A DNA stretch of 64,000 bases from Pseudoalteromonas ulvae UL12 (GCF_014925405.1 NZ_AQHJ01000021.1:1-64000), one strand, 5' to 3'; positions 58,796 through 64,000 are shown, numbered from the stretch's first letter. Made by a program: numbers and translations. Notes: a model not told the origin generated them from the sequence alone.

Positions 58796-59164
58796 ATGAA
58801 ATTTGCAACGCAAAAATGTTTAGACGGTGAAACCCTTATTGTCGGCCCAGGTTTATTAAGTCAAGAAGTAAAAATGGTTGTTACACTTCTGTCAAAATGT
58901 CGATTTAGTGATGTTGACGATATTTTGTGTGCTTCTAATGCTGTTGATGAAGAGATCTGGTCTTTAATATGTGAAAGGGATCGTAAAGTCATCTACTCGA
59001 TAATTGCCAATACGTACAGTATTTATATTGATGATATTGATAAATTTATCGATATTCTTTGCAGTGATGGCATTGAGCTTTGTTTTGACGATGGTACCTT
59101 TATTCCAGATGGTGAATATCTGTTAGGTTTAGAGAACACGATTGTTAAGAATAAGGTCGCGTAA
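58796..59164 (+). CDS. cassette gene, acidic hypothetical
   Basis: A 122-residue acidic protein (MKFATQKCLDGETLIVGPGLLSQEVKMVVTLLSKCRFSDVDDILCASNAVDEEIW...). Repeating DD/ED patches (IDDIDKFIDILCSDGIELCFDDG). Not recognised. First gene of a two-gene cassette; the intergenic segment to the next gene folds into alternative hairpins. Confidence 0.62.
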   Translation: MKFATQKCLDGETLIVGPGLLSQEVKMVVTLLSKCRFSDVDDILCASNAVDEEIWSLICERDRKVIYSIIANTYSIYIDDIDKFIDILCSDGIELCFDDGTFIPDGEYLLGLENTIVKNKVA

Positions 59165-59232
59165 AGTAGTTAAAACGCCCTTGGGGAAAATGTTCCCCTG
59201 TAGGGTCATTTCCCTGCATTCTATTAAGAGGA
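59165..59232 (+). promoter_or_regulatory. intercistronic alternative hairpins
   Basis: GGGGAA-AATG-TTCCCC (59183-59198) is a perfect stem. AGGG at 59202-59205 can pair either with CCCT 59178-59181, extending that stem, or with CCCT 59212-59215 downstream. No T tract follows, so this is not a simple terminator; it may tune expression of the second gene. Confidence 0.4.
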
Positions 59233-59238
59233 AATGTG

Positions 59239-59709
59239 ATGTCTACGGAGTCAAATGGACTAAAAGAGTCTATGTTTGTCGATGGTGCTTTTGAATCTAA
59301 AGTTGGTAAAGTAACTAGGATTTGCAAGCATTTGATGAGGGTTAGAGTGTATCGAAACCTTAATAAGCCTGAGTTTTATTCTATTCTAGCTATTGAAGGT
59401 GAAAATAAGGGAAAGGTAATTGGATATGCTCGTTCTGTCTTGATTAAAGATTGTAAGTTTAAGGTAAGTGAAGCGTCGAGGCAAAGAGTTCTTAGAGAGC
59501 AGCGTCGAAACGTACATGCTTTCTGTGAAGGCTATATCGTTGATGCGTCTGAGTCGGCCCAGTCTCTAAAAGGTGATGAGATAGTGATTACATATAATCC
59601 TTACAAGTTACCTACCTTTTATAAAAGGTCTGACGAAACTGCTCAAACTGACAACTGTGCTCAAGCGCTCCTCCAGGGAAGTGATGTGCATATCATTGAT
59701 AACATTTAA
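59239..59709 (+). CDS. 'VHAF'-family protein, paralogue of the 46610 gene
   Basis: A 156-residue protein. The segment MRVRVYRNLNKPEFYSILAIEGENKGKVIGYARSVLIKDCKFKVSEASRQRVLREQRRNVHAFCEGYIV (about 35-102) corresponds to the module in the 46610 gene. The extra N-terminal 35 residues and the longer C-terminal tail differ. ATG 59239 follows AGAGGA. Second gene of a cassette; function unknown. Confidence 0.65.
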   Translation: MSTESNGLKESMFVDGAFESKVGKVTRICKHLMRVRVYRNLNKPEFYSILAIEGENKGKVIGYARSVLIKDCKFKVSEASRQRVLREQRRNVHAFCEGYIVDASESAQSLKGDEIVITYNPYKLPTFYKRSDETAQTDNCAQALLQGSDVHIIDNI

Positions 59710-59722
59710 GGTTGTATTCAAT

Positions 59723-59748
59723 AAGGTCGCTTTGCGGCCTTTTTTTTT
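59723..59748 (+). terminator. cassette terminator
   Basis: AAGGTCGC-TTT-GCGGCCTT followed by T9. Confidence 0.9.
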
Positions 59749-59776
59749 GGTTTAAAAAAAGATTCGGAGAAAGTGT

Positions 59777-59821
59777 TAAAATTACCGTGATTTTTAACAA
59801 CAGCGAAGCAATAGCTATCGC
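59777..59821 (+). promoter_or_regulatory. cassette leader 14 (GCGA class)
   Basis: TGT-TAAAAT (59777-59782), 20 nt, hairpin GCGAAGCAATAGCTATCGC (59803-59821; loop AATA), 16 nt to ATG 59838 with TAGGT. Confidence 0.82.
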
Positions 59822-59837
59822 GTATTAGGTAAATAAT

Positions 59838-60167
59838 ATGAGTAATGAAAAACACTATTTAATTACAACAGAATTTAGAATTGGCGAAATAGTTGAATCT
59901 ATCACAAGAGTTTGTAAATCGGCTATGCGGCCTGAAGCGTGTCAAGCTGAAGTTGCTCAAGGTATGAATTGTGGTAGCTTTGATAAGGATATGTATAGTA
60001 GACCATGTTTCGATATTGATGGCTTTATTACATACCCTTCGTCTATCAAAGAGATAGATGAAAGCACATTTGATCTATTGATGTCACATATTGAGTTCTA
60101 TCCTTTAGAACAAAACGAAAGTGAGTTAAGTCAAGATGTAAAAGAGTTTTTAGAAGCAACGGTATGA
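59838..60167 (+). CDS. cassette gene, hypothetical
   Basis: A 109-residue protein (MSNEKHYLITTEFRIGEIVESITRVCKSAMRPEACQAEVAQGMNCGSFDKDMYSRPCF...). Four Cys in the central part may bind metal but without a clear knuckle pattern. Acidic C terminus. Not recognised. Monocistronic with leader 14 and terminator. Confidence 0.62.
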   Translation: MSNEKHYLITTEFRIGEIVESITRVCKSAMRPEACQAEVAQGMNCGSFDKDMYSRPCFDIDGFITYPSSIKEIDESTFDLLMSHIEFYPLEQNESELSQDVKEFLEATV

Positions 60168-60185
60168 TGACTTTTACTTACATTA

Positions 60186-60212
60186 AAAAGTACCTTTCTG
60201 GTGCTTTTTTTT
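60186..60212 (+). terminator. cassette terminator
   Basis: AAAGTACC-TTTCT-GGTGCTTT stem (one mismatch) followed by T. Confidence 0.85.
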
Positions 60213-60242
60213 TACGTGAAGAATATGAAAACCATTACGATG

Positions 60243-60287
60243 TATAGTTAACATGACTTTTAACAAAAGCGAAGCAGAAGCTATCGC
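60243..60287 (+). promoter_or_regulatory. cassette leader 15 (GCGA class)
   Basis: TATAGT (60243-60248), 20 nt, hairpin GCGAAGCAGAAGCTATCGC (60269-60287; loop AGAA), 19 nt to ATG 60307 with AAGGAAA. Confidence 0.82.
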
Positions 60288-60306
60288 GTATAAGGAAAAT
60301 ATAACA

Positions 60307-60633
60307 ATGTATCCTAAAAATGTATCTGGATTCTCAATCACTATGGTAGAGATTATTTCAGCAAATATATCTGGACAAGTAATTGGCCATTCACAATTAT
60401 CTTCAGGCTCTGATTGGCTTGGTAGCTTTATCTGTGATGTGTTAGATGGTATCGATGCAAGCGATATTAAGCTTTCAGTACTTGACCGACTGTTGGAGAA
60501 AAATAGTCCTGAACTTAAAGGTTACATTTATACGTTGTATAAAGAAACTGTTGATTTCAGGCCTACAATGCGATTGATTGAAGCTTCTGAAGCTAGGGCA
60601 TGTGATCCAGATTTTTTGGCACAACAATTCTAA
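60307..60633 (+). CDS. cassette gene, hypothetical
   Basis: A 108-residue protein (MYPKNVSGFSITMVEIISANISGQVIGHSQLSSGSDWLGSFICDVLDGIDASDIKLSVLDRLLE...). Not recognised; helical C-terminal half. ATG 60307 is chosen because the leader hairpin and AAGGAAA come just before; the upstream ATG at 60253 would translate through the hairpin. Monocistronic. Confidence 0.62.
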   Translation: MYPKNVSGFSITMVEIISANISGQVIGHSQLSSGSDWLGSFICDVLDGIDASDIKLSVLDRLLEKNSPELKGYIYTLYKETVDFRPTMRLIEASEARACDPDFLAQQF

Positions 60634-60666
60634 GAACGATATTCGGCGTAGCCGATATCTACAGTA

Positions 60667-60695
60667 AAAGGTACCTTTAGGTGCCTTTTTTTTGG
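60667..60695 (+). terminator. cassette terminator
   Basis: AAAGGTACC-TTTA-GGTGCCTTT stem followed by T. Confidence 0.88.
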
Positions 60696-60749
60696 GCGTA
60701 ATATATTCGTTATAAGCTGTTAAAATTCTTTTAGCGAAATATGGAGGTA

Positions 60750-61460
60750 ATGTTGGGTAAAAAGCAAAAACTAAGATACTCATTAAAAAGAATGTTGAGC
60801 TATAACGGTGCTGGTTTTTCTAACCTTGTTAGGGATAAAGATAGAATAATAGACTTTATTGTTGATACGCTTTTAGAAGGAGGGTATAGAGGAATGTCAC
60901 CTTATTCAATTAAACCGAAGCATATTAAATATATGACAACAAAGTGGAGAGAAGAAAAAATAGGTGAAAGTCAATTTTCTGATGCCATGCGATTAGTTTA
61001 TTGGTGGGTTGTTTTGGTAGGAAAAACAAACATCTTAGTAGAGTATAAACAATATTGTTTAACCATATATTGCTGCAAATGTGAAATAGATGTTGAAGCT
61101 AGGCTAACTAATGGCCGTGAAATTTATCCACATAGCAAAGGGGTATCTAATTTACCGTTTTGGATTTGTGATGGTTGTAGTAATTATGTAGGGTGTCATC
61201 ACAAAACTAAAACTAGAATAAAGCCTTTGGGTCACATTCCTTCTAAAGAGTTACGCAACGCACGTAAACATATTCATATCTTATTAGACCCAATATGGAA
61301 AGACGGGTTAGTGAGTAGAAGTCAAATTTATGCGGATTTAAGTAAAGAGTTGGGATGGTCATTTCATATAGCATTAATAAGAAGTATTGAAGAAGCACGA
61401 AATGTTTATAGAGTTATTAGAACAATGAAACATAAATACATAACTAAAGGGGTGCCTTGA
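60750..61460 (+). CDS. integrase-N-like domain fused to DUF3268-type zinc finger
   Basis: About 236 residues. The N-terminal 95 (LVRDKDRIIDFIVDTLLEGGYRGMSPYSIKPKHIKYMTTKW...SQFSDAMRLVYWWVVLVGK) resembles the SAM-like N domain of phage tyrosine integrases. No catalytic domain follows. Instead comes a zinc module, IYCCKCEIDVEARLTNGREIYPHSKGVSNLPFWICDGCSNYVGCHH, then PLGHIPSKELRNARKHIHILLDPIWKDGLVSRSQIYADLSKELG, the DUF3268 signature. A DNA-binding accessory role is inferred. The start is unclear: ATG 60741, ATG 60750 or TTG 60753; GGAGG at 60743-60747 favours the later ones. Confidence 0.7.
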   Translation: MLGKKQKLRYSLKRMLSYNGAGFSNLVRDKDRIIDFIVDTLLEGGYRGMSPYSIKPKHIKYMTTKWREEKIGESQFSDAMRLVYWWVVLVGKTNILVEYKQYCLTIYCCKCEIDVEARLTNGREIYPHSKGVSNLPFWICDGCSNYVGCHHKTKTRIKPLGHIPSKELRNARKHIHILLDPIWKDGLVSRSQIYADLSKELGWSFHIALIRSIEEARNVYRVIRTMKHKYITKGVP

Positions 61461-61468
61461 TTAACTAC

Positions 61469-61502
61469 AAGATATCCACAAATTTTGTGGATATCTTTAT
61501 TT
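61469..61502. terminator. bidirectional terminator between convergent genes
   Basis: AAGATATCCACAAA and TTTGTGGATATCTT form a 14-bp near-perfect stem with A and T tracts on either side, between the plus-strand zinc-finger gene and the minus-strand recombinase gene. Confidence 0.85.
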
Positions 61503-62452
61503 TACCTTAAATATACACCGGTTATCGAAGCCCTGAAGTGTCCCAGTTCTTGAGAGACTATTAACTTAGCTTGTTTATCCGAATAGCCTTTACCTGTTAA
61601 GTGTGCCATTCTGGATTGAGCGTACTGGTGACGCAAACCATGTGCGCCATTACTCATGCCTAATGCTCTTTTGCTTGCAGTTGAGAATGATTTTGAAAAT
61701 GAGTTTCCACCACCAATGTCATAGTGGGATGTATATTTAACCTTACGATCCATTATTTCAACTGGGGTTTCATATCGCCTTGCTTCAAGCTCTTTCGCTA
61801 AATCAGACGGTATTCTTATTTCGCGTACTAGCCCTCCCTTCCCTGCTACTACATACCTTTCACCATCTAAGCCATTAAAGCGCTCTTTACTCCACTGCCT
61901 ATTTGATGTGATTTGTAATTCGTCAGCTTTTCTTATTTGCAATAATTCGTGAGCACGTAAACCTGCAGCATGAGCTATTTTTGTTGCCAAAGCATTACGT
62001 GTAGTTTGAGCTTCAGATATTGCTTTAACCTGAAAGTCAGTATATGACCTAGATTTTGCAGCATTGGATGCTGCTGAATATACTCTAGCAATTGGTAATC
62101 CCAGTAGTATAGAGAGCGCTTTGCGCTCAGCGTCCAAAGTTTTTTGGGTCAAAAGCCTTTGGTTAGATCTATCCTTAATTTCTACATGTAGAACATTTTG
62201 CCCTGCTCGTTCGGCTTCTCTTCTTGAAATTAAAAATTCTTGAGCTTCTTCTATATTAATATGCTTTAACCGTGATACACCCATAGACTCGGCAATCCTA
62301 GCCAATGTCGAAGCTGATTCTTTATAGCTTCTCATCGAAGTAAATTGCTTGTATGGTGTTTTACCAATATTTCCAACATTGGATTTAGATTTACCCATAG
62401 CCAAATGTTTTTTCAGTAGAGCTTCAGATTGCTCAAGTAGTGATTTAGCCAT
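61502..62452 (-). CDS. tyrosine recombinase / integrase
   Basis: A 316-residue tyrosine recombinase with R166 (HAAGLRAHEL), K205 (GKGGLVREI), H271 and R274 (HGLRHQYA), H305 (ELGHFRA) and Y314 close to the C terminus (TGVYLR). The N-terminal half is a core-binding region. It is transcribed with the 96-residue protein upstream, overlapping it by 8 bases. It may resolve plasmid multimers or integrate the element; the folded GC-rich palindrome behind it is a candidate site. A perfect dispersed palindrome (62180-62193) lies inside the gene and encodes LHVE. Confidence 0.88.
   Translation of the reverse strand: MAKSLLEQSEALLKKHLAMGKSKSNVGNIGKTPYKQFTSMRSYKESASTLARIAESMGVSRLKHINIEEAQEFLISRREAERAGQNVLHVEIKDRSNQRLLTQKTLDAERKALSILLGLPIARVYSAASNAAKSRSYTDFQVKAISEAQTTRNALATKIAHAAGLRAHELLQIRKADELQITSNRQWSKERFNGLDGERYVVAGKGGLVREIRIPSDLAKELEARRYETPVEIMDRKVKYTSHYDIGGGNSFSKSFSTASKRALGMSNGAHGLRHQYAQSRMAHLTGKGYSDKQAKLIVSQELGHFRASITGVYLR
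62180..62193. repeat. dispersed palindrome TTCTACATGTAGAA, copy 9 (inside recombinase gene)
   Basis: Perfect copy in the coding sequence of the minus-strand recombinase. Confidence 0.75.
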
Positions 62453-62735
62453 TTATACCTATCTCTTTATCTACAGTATCAAGGTGCTTTTTTGTGAATT
62501 GTTGCACTGCTTGTTTAGTTACTCTTATACGTTTGTTTTGGCGTAGCCAAAGAGCAATATCGGCATAGCTTGCTTCTTCAACCATGCGCAAATATAGAAT
62601 GTCGTTAAGATAACGATTGAGTCTGCTTGAGCTTAGTCGTCTTCTTTTTCTACGACGCTTAATGTCATCAATTTGCGTTTCAAGCAATTCATACCGTTCG
62701 ATTCCTGCTTGTTTTTTATCTTTGTCACTGGTCAT
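62445..62735 (-). CDS. small helix-turn-helix protein upstream of recombinase
   Basis: A 96-residue basic protein (KRRRKRRRLSSSRLNRYLNDILYLRMVEEASYADIALWLRQNKRIRVTKQAVQQFTKKHL). The SYADIALWLRQNKRIRVTKQAVQQF stretch (about 56-80) looks like a helix-turn-helix. Its stop overlaps the recombinase start, implying co-translation. It could be a directionality factor or repressor for the recombinase. Similar HTH-recombinase pairs occur in mobile elements; no specific family named. Confidence 0.65.
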   Translation of the reverse strand: MTSDKDKKQAGIERYELLETQIDDIKRRRKRRRLSSSRLNRYLNDILYLRMVEEASYADIALWLRQNKRIRVTKQAVQQFTKKHLDTVDKEIGING

Positions 62736-62830
62736 TTTTTTCTGTTTTGAACTTCAAAAAGTTTTAAAATTGTCATAGATCATATCAAAAAATTTGCTCA
62801 AAAAAGGCGTCAAGATAAAACGTAAAGCAA

Positions 62831-62953
62831 ATTTGTCTGGGGGCCAACGGTAGCGCGCGCTCTAGGTGAGTGTGAAACGCTCACCTAGAGCGCGCGCGCC
62901 CTACGACACAATTGCTTGTGATGTGTCGGAGGGGCCGTGGCCCCCAGGCAAAT
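62831..62953. repeat. nested three-stem palindrome (cruciform)
   Basis: Outer arms 62831-62845 and 62939-62953 (CTGGGGGCC/GGCCCCCAG core, one wobble over 15 bp). Inner arm 1: 62853-62870 with 62880-62897, 18 bp perfect, 9-base loop. Inner arm 2: CGACACA 62904-62910 with TGTGTCG 62922-62928. Much more GC-rich than the rest of the window. In single-stranded DNA this would form a stable three-way structure. Confidence 0.8.
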
Positions 62954-63181
62954 GTTGAGGCGCTGAAAGCCCGAGCAATTTGACTTTAGAGGGGGAGTGA
63001 AACGACCACCATTACCCCGCCGCGACTTTGGAGCGGTGGCAAAAATAGGCTTTGCTTGTGATGTGACATAGCTAGATCGTCAGATCATTTTAATATCGAT
63101 TTAGATCAAAAGTTCGAATAATTTTTTTGTTGTCATGTGTTGAAATCGAAGTAGCACGATAGTCGTTCAAGTTCGAATATT

Positions 63182-63246
63182 GAGTTATCCATCATGCGCC
63201 CACTACAGACCGGAGGAATAATCTGTCGTGGCAATTGTGGGTAACT
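63182..63246. repeat. 65-bp hairpin-forming direct repeat, copy B
   Basis: Same orientation as copy A at 55875-55939, with three mismatches. Together they bracket 7.3 kb that includes cassette leaders 10-15, the zinc-finger protein and the second recombinase. Confidence 0.8.
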
Positions 63247-63250
63247 CTGC

Positions 63251-63264
63251 TTCTACATGTAGAA
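63251..63264. repeat. dispersed palindrome TTCTACATGTAGAA, copy 10
   Basis: Perfect copy 5 bp after copy B of the 65-bp repeat and about 130 bp upstream of the DUF3577-like gene. Confidence 0.75.
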
Positions 63265-63320
63265 TACAAAGCTGGATAGATTAAATATTTTTAGTCCCCC
63301 TTTATTCAAAAATAGATAGG

Positions 63321-63366
63321 TATACTGTTTGTGATTGTTAAGTAATAACGAAATTTTGATTATCGT
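63321..63366 (+). promoter_or_regulatory. cassette leader 16 (AAT/ATT class)
   Basis: TATACT (63321-63326), 21 nt, hairpin ACGAAATTTTGATTATCGT (63348-63366): ACGA/TCGT and AAT/ATT, loop TTTG, bulged A. A third stem-2 variant with compensating changes. 15 nt to ATG 63382 with GAGGAA. Confidence 0.8.
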
Positions 63367-63381
63367 AAAGAGGAAAATATC

Positions 63382-63747
63382 ATGACTGATTCAAATACAT
63401 CTAAAGACTTTATCGGCACAACTGCTTTTGGTTATTTCAAAAAACTTTCAGTATTACCTAGTGGTACTGAAGTTGCAGAAATTTCATTAATGGCTGGTGA
63501 AGACAAAGGCGGTAAAACACGTTACTTAAATGGTAGTTTTATCGTTTCTGATAAAACAGAAGGTCTTCGTGGTGCTGAGCGTCAACTTAAGGAAGCTCAA
63601 GCTGCTAAAGCTGACGCGGCAGTTCTTGTTGTAGTCCAAGTTAAGGATTTACACGGAGAGCCGTCTAAAGCCAAAAAGTCAGATGCGCTTTATGTTAACT
63701 ATCGTGGTTTGTTGCAAAGTGTTCGCGTACACACCAAGAAAAGCTAA
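63382..63747 (+). CDS. DUF3577 / STY4534-like ICE replication-associated protein
   Basis: A 121-residue protein (FGYFKKLSVLPSG, AEISLMAGEDKGGKTRYLNGSFIVSDKTEGLRGAERQLKEA, VVVQVKDLHGEP, LYVNYRGLLQSVRVH). It resembles, from memory, the DUF3577/STY4534 family found in pKLC102- and SPI-7-type elements, possibly a single-strand DNA-related fold. It carries leader 16 and a terminator, so a conserved-family gene shares the cassette control. Moderate confidence. Confidence 0.6.
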   Translation: MTDSNTSKDFIGTTAFGYFKKLSVLPSGTEVAEISLMAGEDKGGKTRYLNGSFIVSDKTEGLRGAERQLKEAQAAKADAAVLVVVQVKDLHGEPSKAKKSDALYVNYRGLLQSVRVHTKKS

Positions 63748-63768
63748 TTAAAGTAACCTGAATAAAGA

Positions 63769-63792
63769 AACCGGCTTATGCCGGTTTTTTTC
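63769..63792 (+). terminator. cassette terminator
   Basis: AAACCGGC-TTAT-GCCGGTTT followed by T. Confidence 0.9.
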
Positions 63793-63803
63793 TGTCTAAA
63801 ATG

Positions 63804-64000
63804 TTATTGTTGGTATTGCATTAGCTGCCCTTCAAGTTTGGCGCAAACCTTATGAGAGTCACTTAACTCTGACTGGGCTTTGTTTAAGAATGTTTCGCAC
63901 TTATCTAATTCTTTAGTTAAGGTGTCTACGCGGCTCTGTGTACGAATATTTAATGAATTAATTTCGTCTAGCTTAGCCTGAAGCTCAGAGGCTTCTGATG
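63804..64000 (-). CDS. partial coiled-coil protein (C-terminal end)
   Basis: A minus-strand reading frame open from the window edge to a TAA at 63806-63804. The visible 65 residues (SEASELQAKLDEINSLN...LTKELDKCETFLNKAQSELSDSHKVCAKLEGQLMQYQQ) have heptad-like hydrophobic spacing typical of a coiled coil. The start lies beyond the window. A KfrA-like or other filamentous plasmid protein is possible but cannot be decided. Confidence 0.55.
   Translation of the reverse strand, partial: SEASELQAKLDEINSLNIRTQSRVDTLTKELDKCETFLNKAQSELSDSHKVCAKLEGQLMQYQQ

Larger units (their letters stand above)
62736..63320. other. intergenic region with GC-rich cruciform and direct repeats
   Basis: No coding gene is supported. 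The region holds the nested palindrome (62831-62953) and a direct repeat TTGCTTGTGATGTG (62912-62925 and 63052-63065). Copy B of the 65-bp repeat (63182-63246) and a dispersed palindrome (63251-63264) follow. Candidate uses are recombination site, oriT, or single-strand initiation site. Confidence 0.55.

Noticed and set aside
44425..60287. Leader hairpins as dispersed REP/MITE-type repeats or a CRISPR-like array
   Set aside because: They occur only directly upstream of start codons, on one strand, at fixed spacing from -10 boxes, with compensating base changes. There are no spacers of uniform length.

Overview
The window looks like part of a large conjugative plasmid from an AT-rich, probably marine gammaproteobacterium (Vibrionaceae, Alteromonadales or Oceanospirillales type; this is inference from gene families and base composition). 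It carries a Rep_3 initiator with iteron-like repeats, ParA/ParB, topoisomerase III, and a type G (MPF_G; pKLC102/PAPI-1/ICEHin1056/SXT-like) mating-pair-formation system. No tRNA, rRNA, CRISPR array or insertion sequence was seen. No relaxase is visible, so the transfer set is incomplete here and the plasmid must extend beyond the window.

Layout. 0-9.3 kb: replication and maintenance (iterons, Rep, an AEP-type primase, an EAL-domain c-di-GMP phosphodiesterase, a Toprim primase-like protein, ParA, ParB, three unknown proteins). 9.4-25.0 kb: topoisomerase III followed by two transfer operons with TraD, a VirB8-like protein, TraK- and TraB-like proteins and the TraC ATPase. 25.1-37.3 kb: a type IV pilus operon (secretin, prepilins, PilQ ATPase, PilR), then traT. 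38.2-43.6 kb: the rest of the MPF_G cluster (TIGR03757/03756/03755-type proteins and TraG-N), so the pilus operon splits that cluster. 43.6-63.8 kb: an accessory region made mostly of small genes, each with its own promoter and terminator, plus a PP-loop enzyme, a DUF3560 protein, a DNA methyltransferase-like protein, a Cys-rich zinc protein, an Rmf-like protein, two tyrosine recombinases and a strongly folded GC-rich palindrome.

The outstanding observation is in the accessory region. Sixteen small-gene cassettes carry the same 5' leader: a -10 box (often extended, TGG-TATAGT or TGG-CAAAAT), nearly always 20 nt, then a 19-nt hairpin with a 4-bp stem, a bulged A on the 3' side, a 3-bp stem and a tetraloop, then 14-24 nt with a Shine-Dalgarno and the start codon. 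The two stems covary between copies (ACGA/TCGT with GGC/GCC, GCGA/TCGC with AGC/GCT, ACGA/TCGT with AAT/ATT), while the bulged A is invariant. This is strong internal evidence for a structured RNA element, probably a translational or mRNA-stability control site shared by a plasmid regulon. I do not recognise it.

Three other dispersed signals suggest plasmid-wide control: a 14-bp palindrome TTCTACATGTAGAA (eight perfect copies and two one-base variants, several inside genes), a 16-bp palindrome ATTCATTATAATGAAT in front of parA and the 8353 gene, and an A/T-flanked CG palindrome in front of the three main transfer operons. A 65-bp direct repeat (62 of 65 identical) brackets 7.3 kb with a short tyrosine recombinase at one end.
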